64,000 nt of DNA, taken from positions 434,001 through 498,000 of the forward strand of contig NZ_JAVAMO010000001.1 in NCBI RefSeq assembly GCF_030758345.1, written 5' to 3'. The notes under the pieces are model-generated. The model did no database searches. It was not told where the DNA came from and saw only the letters and a list, made by a program, of their open reading frames with translations. The translations under genes were made by a program, and so were the position numbers. Positions 1 to 9,001 of this stretch are shown here, in pieces (positions within the stretch are counted from its first letter, which is position 1; each line of letters opens with the position of its first letter). The DNA comes from Ruegeria discodermiae (GTDB lineage: Bacteria > Pseudomonadota > Alphaproteobacteria > Rhodobacterales > Rhodobacteraceae).

Positions 1-1734
1 GGTGTGATCGCCGCCTCGGGCACGCTGGGGCAGATCATTCCGCCTTCGATCGTGATCGTTCTGCTGGGCACGCTTGCGGGCGATCTTTATTCCGCCGCGC
101 AGGAAAGCCGTGCCGTGGCGGCGGGCTGTACCGATGCGCTGACCTATCTGGGCGAGCCTGCGGTGGTTTCGGTCGGCACGCTGTTCCAGGCGGCCTTGCT
201 GCCGGGCATCATGCTGGCACTGCTCTATGCGCTCTACGCTTTTGGTTACGCCATGTTGAACCCGGACAAGGCACCGGCGGTGCCAATGGGGGATGCCGGT
301 AACGAGCCGATTACCCGCGGCGAGGGGCTGACCTGGTTCCTGGGTGCGCCCCTGGCGCTGATTGCCGGTGTGATCCTGCTGTCCAGCGCGGGTATCATCG
401 GATCGCAGAGCACCACGGTTTCGGCCTTTTCGGATATCGGCGAGGGTGCCAGCCTGCGCACCAATGTCTCGGAGCAATGCCAGGCCTCGATGATCGAATT
501 GCATGGGCAACAGGCCTGGGACGCGGCGGTGGCCGAGCAGGCCGCCATCAACGAGGCCGGGGGCGTCACCGAAAGCCAGCGTCTGAGCGAAGAGGAGTTC
601 GCGGCAGCCCAGCAGGCCAAGATCGATGCAGCGGCACCCATCGGAAACGGCATGGCGGTCATCATCGTGCTGTTGGGCCTGACCCTGATGCTGGGCCGTG
701 GCGTCGCACCCTCGCGCGATGTCAGACCGCTGATCGCCGGGGCCATCGGATTGCTGCTGATCGTTCTGGTGGATGTGCTGTTCATTTCACCGGTCACCTC
801 ATCAGGGGCTACGGTACTCATCATGGCCTTGCCGCTGCTGTTGGCGCTCTATGGCTGTCGCGAGGCCGCGATCCGTGCCGCGCGCAACGAGTTGATCCGG
901 GTGGTCTTCCCGCCGCTGGTACTGATTGTTGCGGTGCTGGGCTCCATTCTGGGCGGCATAACGAACCCGACACCGGCGGCGGCGCTGGGTGCAGGCGGGG
1001 CGATCATGCTGGCGGCCTATCGCAAACTGCAGGATCAGGGCCGGTCCGGCATGGTGATCATCTGGTCGACCTTCGCCATCATCATCTGCGTTCTGATCGG
1101 CGTGAATTTCGACCTGCGCATCAATCAGAGCAGCGTCAGCGTCGAAAGCTGGGTCGCCTTCTTCCTGGCCTATGCCGCCTATCTCTATGCGCTGTTCGGG
1201 CTGCTTTTTGGGTGCTGGGTGCTGTTTGCGGGCGGGGTTCTAACCCCAGTGGTGCGCGAGACGGCCAAGGTGACCTCGATGGTGTTCACCATCCTGATCG
1301 GCTCGCAACTGCTGAACCTGGTGGTGATCTCTTTCGGGGGCGAGCACTATATCCAGCAATTCCTGAAGAGCTTTGACAATGAATTCACGGTCTTCCTGAT
1401 CGTGATGCTGGTTCTGTTCGTGCTGGGTTTCGTGCTGGATTTCCTTGAGATCATCTACATCGTGATCCCCATCGTGGGGCCGGTGATCTATGGCGGGTCG
1501 TTTGATCCGAAATGGGTGACGATCATGGTGGCGGTGAACCTGCAGACCTCATTCCTGACGCCTCCCTTCGGCTTTGCGCTGTTCTACCTGCGCGGGGTGG
1601 CCCCGAAAGAGGTGACGACAGGCCATATCTATCGCGGGATCATTCCGTTCGTGATCATCCAGGTGGTGGGGATCGCGATCCTGTGGTTCTTCCCGGCCAT
1701 TGTGACGATCGTACCGGATTTGATCCCGAACTGA
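1..1734 (+). CDS. TRAP transporter large permease (DctM-like), 5' truncated by window edge
   Basis: The reading frame is open from base 1, so the true start lies upstream; the GTG at 4 is internal. The visible 577 residues are mostly hydrophobic membrane segments. They include the GTLGQIIPPS motif near the left edge and a QTSFLTPPFG motif near the C-terminus, both typical of DctM/TRAP large permeases. A long hydrophilic insertion (visible residues about 135-215) suggests the larger mannitol/chloroaromatic type (COG4664-like). Such proteins form the inner-membrane channel that imports organic acids with a periplasmic binding protein and a small permease, which should lie to the left of the window. 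The substrate cannot be read from this fragment. The gene ends at a strong terminator. Confidence 0.93.
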   Translation, partial: GVIAASGTLGQIIPPSIVIVLLGTLAGDLYSAAQESRAVAAGCTDALTYLGEPAVVSVGTLFQAALLPGIMLALLYALYAFGYAMLNPDKAPAVPMGDAGNEPITRGEGLTWFLGAPLALIAGVILLSSAGIIGSQSTTVSAFSDIGEGASLRTNVSEQCQASMIELHGQQAWDAAVAEQAAINEAGGVTESQRLSEEEFAAAQQAKIDAAAPIGNGMAVIIVLLGLTLMLGRGVAPSRDVRPLIAGAIGLLLIVLVDVLFISPVTSSGATVLIMALPLLLALYGCREAAIRAARNELIRVVFPPLVLIVAVLGSILGGITNPTPAAALGAGGAIMLAAYRKLQDQGRSGMVIIWSTFAIIICVLIGVNFDLRINQSSVSVESWVAFFLAYAAYLYALFGLLFGCWVLFAGGVLTPVVRETAKVTSMVFTILIGSQLLNLVVISFGGEHYIQQFLKSFDNEFTVFLIVMLVLFVLGFVLDFLEIIYIVIPIVGPVIYGGSFDPKWVTIMVAVNLQTSFLTPPFGFALFYLRGVAPKEVTTGHIYRGIIPFVIIQVVGIAILWFFPAIVTIVPDLIPN

Positions 1735-1752
1735 TCCGCTTGTCGAAGATGT

Positions 1753-1786
1753 AAAAGGAGGCCGAAACCGGCCTCCTTTTTTCTTT
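1753..1786. terminator. Bidirectional intrinsic terminator between TRAP permease and symporter
   Basis: A perfect 12-bp stem (1753-1764 with 1769-1780) closes on a 4-nt AAAC loop. The arms begin with AAAA and end with TTTT, followed by TTCTTT on the plus strand. The hairpin therefore has a U-tract in both directions. It sits 18 bp after the TRAP stop and 3 bp beyond the stop of the convergent symporter, so it probably ends both transcripts. Confidence 0.85.
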
Positions 1787-1788
1787 GG

Positions 1789-3147
1789 TCAGACGGTGCC
1801 TTTTTGATGCGTGATGCTCTCGAAGGCGCGTTCCGCTTCGTGGTCGATCTCCAGCCCGCTTGGATCGAACGTACCCGCATGGGGGTCGTCGAACACGGCG
1901 CGGTCCAGTTTGCCGACCCGCTGCCCGACAATCGTGGTCACAACCGCGTCGCCGGTGATGTTCACCACGGTCCGCATCATGTCGACGATCCGGTCCACGG
2001 CGAGGATGATGGCGATCCCTTCCAGCGGCATGCCAAGCTGGTTCAGAACCATGGCCAGCATCACGATGCCAACACCCGGTACGCCCGCCGTGCCGATCGA
2101 GGCCAGAACCGAGATCGAGATCACGGTCATATAGCCGCCCAAACCCAGTTCCATGCCATAGGCATTGGCCAGAAAGACCGTTGCCACCCCATGCATGATC
2201 GCGGTGCCGTCCATGTTGATCGTCGCGCCCAGCGGGATGCCGAACGAGGCCACCGAGCGATCCACGCCGATGCGCTGCGTCACGCATTGCATGCTGGCCG
2301 GGATCGTGGCGTTTGAGCTGGATGTCGAGAAGGCAAAGACCTGTGCCGAGCGCATTTTCTTCAGGAATGCCAGCGGGCTGAGCCCGGTGCAGACATAGAG
2401 CAGCACCATCAGCGTCACGCAGAGATGGAAGATCAGCGTCAGGCTGATCGTGGTCAGATAGCCGATGACGGGCGCAAACAGGCTGAACCCTTCCAGCGCA
2501 AAGGTTCTGGCGATCAGGCAGAACACGCCGATCGGGGCGAAGGCCATCACGATCTGGACGATCTTCATCGCCAGCTCGTTCATGAACTCGCAGCCTTCGA
2601 CAAATTTCTTTGCCTTGGTGCCCAGCATCAGAACCGCGATCCCCACAACCATCACATAGAAGATGATCTGCAGCATCTCGCCATTGGCCAGCGCGTTGAT
2701 CGGGTTCTTGGGAACGATGTTGGCCAGGATATCCCAGGTGCTCAGCTGCGCGGCAACATCCACATTGCCACCGGCCAGATGCACGCTTTCAAAACCCGTG
2801 CCCGGCCCGATAACATTGGCAAAGACCAGCGCGGTGATGACAGCCAGCGCGGTGGTCGCCAGATAGGTGACGAAGGTCAGCCCGCCAACACGGCCCAGAA
2901 TCTTGATATCGCCAATTCCCACAACCCCGCAGAGCAGCGAGAAGACCACCAGCGGCACAACAAGCATCTGCAGCGCGTTCAGGAACATCTGGCCGAGCAT
3001 CGCAAAAAGCCCGTTGACCAACCCGTCCTGCAGGGCAGGGATGGCGAGATAGTTCAGACCCAGCCCAAGAGCCGCGCCCAGAGCCAGCGCGATCAGGATC
3101 TGTGTCGTCAAAGTGGCCGACAGCAGTCGGTGCGTAGCATGTACCAT
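1789..3147 (-). CDS. Dicarboxylate/amino acid:cation symporter (DAACS family)
   Basis: This 452-residue inner-membrane protein belongs to the GltP/DctA family, which imports glutamate, aspartate or C4-dicarboxylates with Na+ or H+. The serine-rich hairpin-loop motif STSSS lies at residues 274-278 and the NMDGT substrate/cation motif at 311-315. A longer open frame runs back to 3321. I chose the ATG at 3147 because GGAGGG lies just upstream and the protein then begins normally for the family before its first membrane helix. The upstream region carries a perfect 19-bp palindrome (3280-3298). Substrate specificity is not clear from sequence. Confidence 0.93.
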   Translation of the reverse strand: MVHATHRLLSATLTTQILIALALGAALGLGLNYLAIPALQDGLVNGLFAMLGQMFLNALQMLVVPLVVFSLLCGVVGIGDIKILGRVGGLTFVTYLATTALAVITALVFANVIGPGTGFESVHLAGGNVDVAAQLSTWDILANIVPKNPINALANGEMLQIIFYVMVVGIAVLMLGTKAKKFVEGCEFMNELAMKIVQIVMAFAPIGVFCLIARTFALEGFSLFAPVIGYLTTISLTLIFHLCVTLMVLLYVCTGLSPLAFLKKMRSAQVFAFSTSSSNATIPASMQCVTQRIGVDRSVASFGIPLGATINMDGTAIMHGVATVFLANAYGMELGLGGYMTVISISVLASIGTAGVPGVGIVMLAMVLNQLGMPLEGIAIILAVDRIVDMMRTVVNITGDAVVTTIVGQRVGKLDRAVFDDPHAGTFDPSGLEIDHEAERAFESITHQKGTV

Positions 3148-3279
3148 GGTCTTTACCCTCCAAAAACCGTAGCAAACCGGCGGCTGTCTATAGCCGCAGT
3201 GACAGGGCCTGCGCCCATTCTCAGGGCCCGGCCAGAATGTTTCAGATGTGTGATAGGCGTCGCAAAAGCTCGACATACT

Positions 3280-3298
3280 TGGTGACGCAGCGTCACCA
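3280..3298. promoter_or_regulatory. 19-bp perfect palindrome upstream of the symporter gene
   Basis: TGGTGACGCAGCGTCACCA is a perfect dyad around base 3289. It lies about 133 bp upstream of the symporter start, in the 274-bp gap between the symporter and the VOC gene. Its length, odd symmetry and position fit an operator for a dimeric repressor or activator. I cannot assign it to a known regulator. Confidence 0.5.
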
Positions 3299-3421
3299 TT
3301 CAAGCGCGTGAAAGCCGGCAACGGGCATTTCTTGATTAAATTGTGTTAATGGCGGCGGCGAGGCCCCGCCTGAAATGCCGATTCCGAAAATTAAAGATTA
3401 TATTTCAGATAGTTAGCGGCG

Positions 3422-3811
3422 TCACTTGAACTCGATCAAATCCCAACGGTTGCCGAAGGGATCACGCCACACGGCGACGATCCCGTAAGGTTCATGGCGC
3501 GGGTCTTCCTCGAACAGCACCCCGGCGGCGGTCATCGCTTCATGGTCGCGGGCAAAATCATCACTGCTCAGGAAGAACCCGACGCGCCCGCCGGTCTGGT
3601 TACCGATGGCGGCCTCCTGCTCCGGGCCATCGGCCTTGGCAAGCAACAGTGACCCGGCACTTCCGCCCGGCGGCGTCACCCGCACCCAGCGCTTGCCGCC
3701 GCCCAGATCCACATCCTGATCGAGGGTAAAGCCGAGCGTGCCCACATAAAACGCAATCGCCGCATCATAGTCGGGCACCACCAGCGTGGTCGCAAAAAGC
3801 TGTTGGGTCAT
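3422..3811 (-). CDS. VOC (glyoxalase/bleomycin-resistance fold) family protein
   Basis: This 129-residue protein is a single VOC domain. It starts MTQQLFATTLVVPDYDAAIA and carries the helix motif FYVGTLGF (about 24-31); the C-terminal strand DPFGNRWDLIEF is typical of glyoxalase-like and dioxygenase-like proteins. The frame opens upstream inside bpt, but ATG 3811 lies 4 bp after the bpt stop, so the two genes are probably co-transcribed. VOC proteins bind a metal and act on small molecules; no substrate can be assigned here. Candidate metal ligands (a C-terminal Glu and internal His) are not conclusive. Confidence 0.85.
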   Translation of the reverse strand: MTQQLFATTLVVPDYDAAIAFYVGTLGFTLDQDVDLGGGKRWVRVTPPGGSAGSLLLAKADGPEQEAAIGNQTGGRVGFFLSSDDFARDHEAMTAAGVLFEEDPRHEPYGIVAVWRDPFGNRWDLIEFK

Positions 3812-3815
3812 CTCG

Positions 3816-4637
3816 TCACTTACGGGTCGGCCAGCGGTCGGGCAGGCTGATATTGGCGACCTGTTCGGCAATCGGATCGGTCGAGAGCGGGTGGGTATCG
3901 GCCTCATAGGTCTTGGGGTCGCGCATCTTCTGCCAGATACCGCGATGATAGACTTCAAGCCCGGAAAACCGCGCCTTGTAGCCCATCTTGGGGCTGCCGG
4001 GCACCCAATAGCCCAGATAGACATAAGGCAGACCTGCCCCACGCGCGATCTCGATATGGTCGAGGATCATATAGGTGCCCAGCGAGTTCTGCTGCTGGTC
4101 CGGGTCGTAGAAGGAATAGACCATGCTCAGCCCATCCTCCAGCACGTCAGTCAGGCTGACGGCGGTCAGATCGCCGCTCTCCTTATCGACATATTCGATC
4201 ACCCGGCTGCGGATCGGGGTTTCCTCGATCATCGCGGCAAATTCGAACACATCCATATCGGCCATGCCGCCATCGGCGTGGCGCGCATCGAGATAGGTGC
4301 GGAACAGCTCATATTGTTCATCGGTGGCCCAGGGCGAGGTCGCGCGCCGTTCCAGCGCGTTGTTACGGCGCAGGGTGCGTTTCTGCCCCTTGTTGGCCTC
4401 AAACGCGCGCACGTCGATCCGGGCCGAAAGACAGGCGGCGCAATCGGAACAGGAGGGCCGGTAGAGCACGTTCTGCGAGCGCCGAAACCCCTGCTGCGAC
4501 AGCGCGTTGTTCAGGCTGTCCGCGCCTTCGCCCTGCAGCGCGGTGAACAGCTTGCGCTCCATCCGCCCGTCGAGATACGGGCAGGGTTGCGGGGCGGTCA
4601 CGTAGAACTGAGGCGCTATCGGCAGCGTGTGGCGCAT
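3816..4637 (-). CDS. bpt: Aspartate/glutamate leucyltransferase (Bpt)
   Basis: This 273-residue cytoplasmic enzyme matches the bacterial Bpt/ATE-like family. Bpt moves leucine from Leu-tRNA to proteins with N-terminal Asp or Glu, marking them for ClpAP through the N-degron pathway. Visible hallmarks are [14 protein letters not shown] (19-32), the cysteine cluster C63-x2-C66-x2-C69 and the GNAT-like C-terminal half with [11 protein letters not shown]. Length fits the family. It is first in a probable two-gene unit with the VOC gene. The older annotation arginyltransferase (ate) refers to the same family; the bacterial activity is leucyl transfer. Confidence 0.92.
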   Translation of the reverse strand: MRHTLPIAPQFYVTAPQPCPYLDGRMERKLFTALQGEGADSLNNALSQQGFRRSQNVLYRPSCSDCAACLSARIDVRAFEANKGQKRTLRRNNALERRATSPWATDEQYELFRTYLDARHADGGMADMDVFEFAAMIEETPIRSRVIEYVDKESGDLTAVSLTDVLEDGLSMVYSFYDPDQQQNSLGTYMILDHIEIARGAGLPYVYLGYWVPGSPKMGYKARFSGLEVYHRGIWQKMRDPKTYEADTHPLSTDPIAEQVANISLPDRWPTRK

Positions 4638-4711
4638 GAATGATCCCTAAACAATGGCTTGTCGGGATGATAGCAACCGATTCGGGACCCGCCAAGAAGG
4701 GATTGCACCCC

Positions 4712-5149
4712 TCAGGCAATCGCACGACGATTGATGGCAACCGTGCCAAGCACGGTGTCGCTCAACCCTTGTCCGCGCGCGCCAGTCAGCATCATGACGA
4801 TCGAGATTACCTGCAGGATCGGAAACGCCATCGAGATCGTATAGCCCGCTGTATGGGCCAGCGCCTGTCCAGGATCAAGGCGGCTGCCGTCACTGTCGCG
4901 CAGCTCAACCCCGACAAAGCGCATGCCCCAGGTGGATGAGCCCGAAGCAATGGTGGCGGTACGGTAGACGAAGCCGATCACCAGATACAGCACCGGGAAA
5001 AAGAACAGCCCGATAAAGGCGGTGAAGGGAATGGCGATCAGGCTGATCAGGACGATCAGCAAGCTGTCAAACACCCAGGCAAAAAAACGCTTCGCGGGGA
5101 CCGAGGCATAGAATTCGGGCTGATAGTCAGGGTTGGGCAGGTGGGTCAT
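4712..5149 (-). CDS. RDD family integral membrane protein
   Basis: This 145-residue protein has an N-terminal soluble stretch and then the RDD-type pattern: AKRFFAWVFDSLLI (about 19-32), two close hydrophobic segments (about 28-64), the STWGMRFVGVELRD motif (about 72-85) and a third segment near 107-122. RDD proteins are small membrane proteins, some linked to Na+/H+ exchange; this one has no proven role. The single Asp in VFDSLL fits the family's namesake motif. It follows DUF2852 on the same strand with a hairpin between them. Confidence 0.88.
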   Translation of the reverse strand: MTHLPNPDYQPEFYASVPAKRFFAWVFDSLLIVLISLIAIPFTAFIGLFFFPVLYLVIGFVYRTATIASGSSTWGMRFVGVELRDSDGSRLDPGQALAHTAGYTISMAFPILQVISIVMMLTGARGQGLSDTVLGTVAINRRAIA

Positions 5150-5176
5150 GGCTTACATGTCTGATAAGATGGGGAT

Positions 5177-5196
5177 GCCCCGCCATGAGGCGGGGC
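5177..5196 (-). terminator. GC-rich hairpin between DUF2852 and RDD genes
   Basis: GCCCCGCC (5177-5184) pairs with GGCGGGGC (5189-5196) around an ATGA loop. It lies about 30 bp past the DUF2852 stop on the minus strand. The U-tract is poor, so this is a weak terminator or an mRNA 3' stabiliser rather than a textbook terminator. Confidence 0.4.
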
Positions 5197-5227
5197 AGGG
5201 TCAATGCCGGGGGGCAGTCTAGAGTGT

Positions 5228-5665
5228 TCAGGCCTTGCTGTCGCCGTCCGTTTCCGTGCCGGTTTCGCGGTTGGCGCGGCTGCGCTCATCCATGAACTGG
5301 TCGAACTCGGACTTGTCCTTGGCCTCGCGCAGACGCTCCAGGAAGGCCTCGAAATCGTGCTGTTCCTGTTCCAGACGGGCCAGCGTATCGGCCTTGTAGG
5401 AATCAAAGGCGCTGTTGCCGGTGGGGGTCATTGCGCGCATTCCGTGGCGGGGCCAGGCGGCGCTGCGGCGGCAGGATTTGCTGAACATGCGTTTGCTCCA
5501 GATCATATAGGCAAGAAGTGCGAGGCCGACAGGCCAGAAGAAGATGAACCCAAGGACCATCGCGGCGATCCAGGCGCCTTTGCCCTTGCTGTCCATCCAG
5601 GCTTCGGTCCGCTGAAACCACCCTTGGGTCGAAGGGGAAACGGCGGGTTCAGTCATCATACTCAT
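5228..5665 (-). CDS. DUF2852 membrane protein
   Basis: This 145-residue protein resembles the alphaproteobacterial DUF2852 family. It has one membrane segment (about 31-52, GAWIAAMVLGFIFFWPVGLA), a basic stretch after it, and a C-terminal charged helix beginning FDSYKADTLARLEQEQHDFEA that is likely coiled-coil. No enzymatic motif is visible and its function is unknown. The start ATG at 5665 lies 24 bp from a palindrome that has a second copy in front of the divergent glnE, so the two genes may share a regulator. Confidence 0.85.
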   Translation of the reverse strand: MSMMTEPAVSPSTQGWFQRTEAWMDSKGKGAWIAAMVLGFIFFWPVGLALLAYMIWSKRMFSKSCRRSAAWPRHGMRAMTPTGNSAFDSYKADTLARLEQEQHDFEAFLERLREAKDKSEFDQFMDERSRANRETGTETDGDSKA

Positions 5666-5688
5666 TGTTGGTTTCTCCAGATCGAGGG

Positions 5689-5709
5689 GATGTAAATCGC
5701 TTTCACATC
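5689..5709. promoter_or_regulatory. Imperfect palindrome, copy 1 (DUF2852 side)
   Basis: GATGTAAA-TCGCT-TTCACATC is a 21-bp near-palindrome centred at 5699, with outer arms GATGT/ACATC. It lies 24 bp upstream of the DUF2852 start. The same pattern recurs at 5747-5767, 58 bp away centre to centre. Confidence 0.5.
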
Positions 5710-5746
5710 ATACCAGATGGGGGCGGGCCGCGGCATTGCAAGAGTT

Positions 5747-5767
5747 GATGTAAAACTTTTTTACATT
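5747..5767. promoter_or_regulatory. Palindrome, copy 2 (glnE side)
   Basis: This copy starts GATGTAAAAC and ends TTTTACATT. Bases 5748-5755 (ATGTAAAA) are a perfect inverted repeat of 5759-5766 (TTTTACAT) with a CTT spacer. Its centre lies 56 bp upstream of the glnE ATG. It aligns base for base with copy 1 over the outer arms. Confidence 0.55.
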
Positions 5768-5812
5768 CAGCCCGCGTTGACCTGCTGGCGCCACAATGGT
5801 CTAGGTGCATGC

Positions 5813-8611
5813 ATGACCGGTTCGCTTGAAATCACCCGCCTGCCGCTGGCCTTCGACCCCGATCTGGGCGCCGAGGCGCGCGCTTTGGTTCCGGGCCTGT
5901 CTGACGATCACGCGCAGCTGATCGCGGGGACCGGCGGTAGCAGCCCCTATCTCAAAGGTCTGATCGAGAAAGAGGCCGATTGGCTGCCGCAGGCTTTGAG
6001 TACGCCGGACAACGCGATGCAGGCCGAGATGGCCGCGTGCCGCGCGCTGCCGCCCGATCAGTTGAAACCGGGCTTGCGTCAGGCGAAGCGGCGCATCGCA
6101 TTGTTGACGGCGCTGGGGGATCTGTCCGGGGCATGGCCGCTGGAAAAGGTCACAACCGCGCTGACCGATTTCGCCGATCTTGCGGTGGGCCTCGCGGCAC
6201 GGGCCGAAATCGCGGTGCTGATCCGGCGCGGCAAACTGCCGGGCCAGAGCGAGGATGATATCCACGCGGCTGCCGGGATGGTGGTGCTGGCCATGGGCAA
6301 GATGGGCGCGCACGAGCTGAATTACAGCTCGGATATCGATCTGATCGTGCTATTTGACGAAACCCGTTATGACCCCAACGATTTCTACGAGGCGCGTCAG
6401 GGCATGGTGAAGGCCACCCGCAATCTCTGCGCCACGCTCAGCGACAAGACGGCTGATGGCTACGTCTTTCGCACCGATCTGCGCCTGCGCCCCGATCCAG
6501 CAGTCACCCCGGTCTGTATGGCGATGGAGGCGGCGGAGCGCTATTATGAAAGCCTCGGGAGAACATGGGAACGCGGGGCCTATATCAAGGCGCGCGCTTG
6601 CGCCGGTGATCTGGAGGCGGGGCAGCGCTTTCTGAAAACGCTCACGCCTTTTGTGTGGCGACGGCATCTGGATTTCGCCGCCATCCAGGACGCCCATGAC
6701 ATGCGTCTGCGTATCCGTGAGAACAAGGGAATGGGTGGTGCGCTGCAGGTGCCGGGGCATGACATGAAACTGGGTCGTGGCGGCATCCGGGAGATCGAGT
6801 TCTTTGCCCAGACAAGGCAGTTGATCGCGGGCGGGCGCGACCCCGATCTGCGCCTGCGCGGTACGGTTGAGGCTCTGCGGGCCCTGGCTGGTAAAGGCTG
6901 GGTGCCGCAGGAGGTGGCGGATCAGCTGACCATGCATTATCGCGCCCATCGAGAGGTCGAACATCGCATCCAGATGGTGCATGACAACCAGACCCATAAG
7001 GTACCCCAGACCGAGGACGGGATCGCGCGTGTGGCCTGCCTGATGGGCACCACGCCAGAGGCGCTCTGCGCGGATCTGAGGGAACGTCTGGCCGAAGTGC
7101 ATGCACTGACCGAGGATTTCTTTGCCCCCGAGGCCAGCCCCGCCGCCGCGCCGCAGCCCGAGATCGCCTTTGATGCCTCGATCCTGGCGCGCTGGATGAC
7201 CTATCCCGCCTTGCGCTCGCAGCGGGCGCGGCGGATCTTCGACCGGCTTCGCCCCGAATTGCTGAGCCGTCTGGCCCGCACCACCAAACCCGAAGAGGCG
7301 CTGATGGCGCTGGACGGGTTTCTGGCCGGGTTACCCGCCGGGGTGCAGCTCTTTTCGCTGTTCGATGCCAATCCGCATCTGATCGACCTGCTGATCGACA
7401 TCGTCGGCACCGCGCCCGAGCTTGCCGGGTACCTCTCGCGCAACTCCTCGGTGTTTGACGCGGTGATCGGCGGCAGCTTCTTCGATGACTGGCCCGGGCG
7501 CGCGGCGCTGCAGGCTGACCTTTCTGCCCAACTGGCAGATGAGGGTGACTATGAACGGCGACTGGATCTGGTTCGGCGCTGGAAGAAGGAATGGCATTTC
7601 CGGGTCGGGGTGCATCACCTGCGCGGTCTGATCGACGGCGCCACGGCCGGGGCGCAATATGCCGATCTAGCCGATGCGGTGATCCTGTCACTGCTGCCCG
7701 TTGTGATGGAGAATTTTGCCATCAAGCACGGGTCGGCGCCGGGACGGGGCGTGGCGGTTCTGGGCATGGGATCGCTGGGGGCGGGGCAGCTTAACGCCGC
7801 CTCGGACCTTGACGTGATCCTGATCTATGACCCGGAGGAGGTCGAGTTTTCCGACGGGCGCAAGCCATTGGCCGCACGGACTTATTTTGCGCGCCTGACC
7901 CAGGCCCTGATCACCGCATTGACCGCGCCGATGGCGCAGGGGCGGCTTTACGAAGTCGATATGCGCCTGCGCCCCTCGGGCAATCAGGGGCCGGTTGCCA
8001 CCAGCTGGGCCAGTTTCACCAACTACCAGCGCAACGAGGCCTGGGTCTGGGAACATCTGGCGCTGACACGGGCACGGTTTGTAGCGGGCAACGAAGGTCT
8101 GGGTCATGATATCGAGACCTTCCGCCGCGACTTGCTGGGCCAGCCTCAGGACCGCCGCAAGGTCTTTGCCGAAGTCTCGGAAATGCGCGAGCGACTAGAG
8201 GCGGCCAAGACCCCCTCGGGTATCTGGGACGCCAAGACCGGCCCCGGTCGGATGCTGGATATCGAATTGGTGGCACAGACCGGCGCGCTGCTGTCCGGCA
8301 GCCCGGAACGCGATGTGGCTGCGGGGCTGGACGGCGCGGTCGCTGCCGGGTGGTTGAATGTCGCTGAGGCGCGGCAATTGCAGGACAGCTACGCGCTATT
8401 TCTATCGGTACAATCGGCAGCGCGGCTGCTGGTATCGGACACGGCGATCGAAAGCGGCACGATCGGCGAGGGCGGCGTGGCCTTCCTGTGCCGCAGCAGC
8501 GGGATCGACCGGATCGATGCGTTGCAGGCCGCGCTGGCGGCAGCTTATGAAACAAATGCCGGGATCATCTCGGCAGCAGTGAGGGAAAGCGCAGATGGCA
8601 CGCGGCAGTGA
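5813..8611 (+). CDS. glnE: Bifunctional glutamine synthetase adenylyltransferase/adenylyl-removing enzyme
   Basis: GlnE switches glutamine synthetase off by adenylylation and on by phosphorolytic deadenylylation, in response to PII. The protein is 932 residues, close to the usual length. It contains two nucleotidyltransferase domains, each with a G-S/D-x-D type core: MGKMGAHELNYSSDIDL (161-177) and GMGSLGAGQLNAASDLDV (about 650-667). A PII-linked helical linker lies between them. The frame extends back to 5717, but the ATG at 5813 gives the normal N-terminus. Two matching palindromes lie in the divergent promoter with DUF2852. The stop overlaps the next small gene by 17 bp. Confidence 0.96.
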   Translation: MTGSLEITRLPLAFDPDLGAEARALVPGLSDDHAQLIAGTGGSSPYLKGLIEKEADWLPQALSTPDNAMQAEMAACRALPPDQLKPGLRQAKRRIALLTALGDLSGAWPLEKVTTALTDFADLAVGLAARAEIAVLIRRGKLPGQSEDDIHAAAGMVVLAMGKMGAHELNYSSDIDLIVLFDETRYDPNDFYEARQGMVKATRNLCATLSDKTADGYVFRTDLRLRPDPAVTPVCMAMEAAERYYESLGRTWERGAYIKARACAGDLEAGQRFLKTLTPFVWRRHLDFAAIQDAHDMRLRIRENKGMGGALQVPGHDMKLGRGGIREIEFFAQTRQLIAGGRDPDLRLRGTVEALRALAGKGWVPQEVADQLTMHYRAHREVEHRIQMVHDNQTHKVPQTEDGIARVACLMGTTPEALCADLRERLAEVHALTEDFFAPEASPAAAPQPEIAFDASILARWMTYPALRSQRARRIFDRLRPELLSRLARTTKPEEALMALDGFLAGLPAGVQLFSLFDANPHLIDLLIDIVGTAPELAGYLSRNSSVFDAVIGGSFFDDWPGRAALQADLSAQLADEGDYERRLDLVRRWKKEWHFRVGVHHLRGLIDGATAGAQYADLADAVILSLLPVVMENFAIKHGSAPGRGVAVLGMGSLGAGQLNAASDLDVILIYDPEEVEFSDGRKPLAARTYFARLTQALITALTAPMAQGRLYEVDMRLRPSGNQGPVATSWASFTNYQRNEAWVWEHLALTRARFVAGNEGLGHDIETFRRDLLGQPQDRRKVFAEVSEMRERLEAAKTPSGIWDAKTGPGRMLDIELVAQTGALLSGSPERDVAAGLDGAVAAGWLNVAEARQLQDSYALFLSVQSAARLLVSDTAIESGTIGEGGVAFLCRSSGIDRIDALQAALAAAYETNAGIISAAVRESADGTRQ

Positions 8612-8870
8612 TCCTCTGGACCCCAAGGGGCTGATACGGGAAGCCTATCGCATCGACGGGATCACCCCACCGGAATGCCGCAGCATCTTTCTGGACTGGG
8701 CGCTGAGCCTGCCGGCGGAGGTCGACCAGAACACCGCGCTGCGCACGCTACATGACAGGTTTGGGGCCGAGACCCCCGATCACCCGATGACCGAAGTGCT
8801 GGCGCAGGGGCTGAAGGCGGCCCAGAACCCCAGACGCCGGGGTGGCTGGCGCTCGCGCGAGCGCGGCTGA
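8595..8870 (+). CDS. Small conserved-type hypothetical protein downstream of glnE
   Basis: This 91-residue protein starts inside the 3' end of glnE (17-bp overlap) behind AGGGAAAGCGCAG, so it is probably translated with glnE. It has a soluble, helical composition: LIREAYRIDGITPPECRSIF, then LDWALSLPAE and a C-terminal basic tail RRRGGWRSRERG. No catalytic motif or membrane segment is visible, and I do not recognise the family with certainty. The tight link to glnE suggests a conserved neighbour but does not show a role in nitrogen control. Confidence 0.75.
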   Translation: MARGSDPLDPKGLIREAYRIDGITPPECRSIFLDWALSLPAEVDQNTALRTLHDRFGAETPDHPMTEVLAQGLKAAQNPRRRGGWRSRERG

Positions 8871-9001
8871 TTGGCCACACCTGCGCGACAATTTCCGCTC
8901 TGGTTGCAAATCGTCCCATAGCTGCCGCAATTCGCCGAGAACATGCTCCGCATGACCCGGGTTTCGTAAAGAGGCCCCAATACGCATAAGGAGCAGGGAC
9001 A

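Noticed and set aside
2425-3285. Long open frame on the plus strand antisense to the symporter
   Set aside because: His/Gln/Asp-rich translation typical of antisense frames in GC-rich genes; the symporter motifs on the other strand are clear.
3336-3349. TTAA-N6-TTAA resembling a CtrA site
   Set aside because: The CtrA consensus needs a 7-bp spacer (TTAA-N7-TTAA); here it is 6, and no other support exists.
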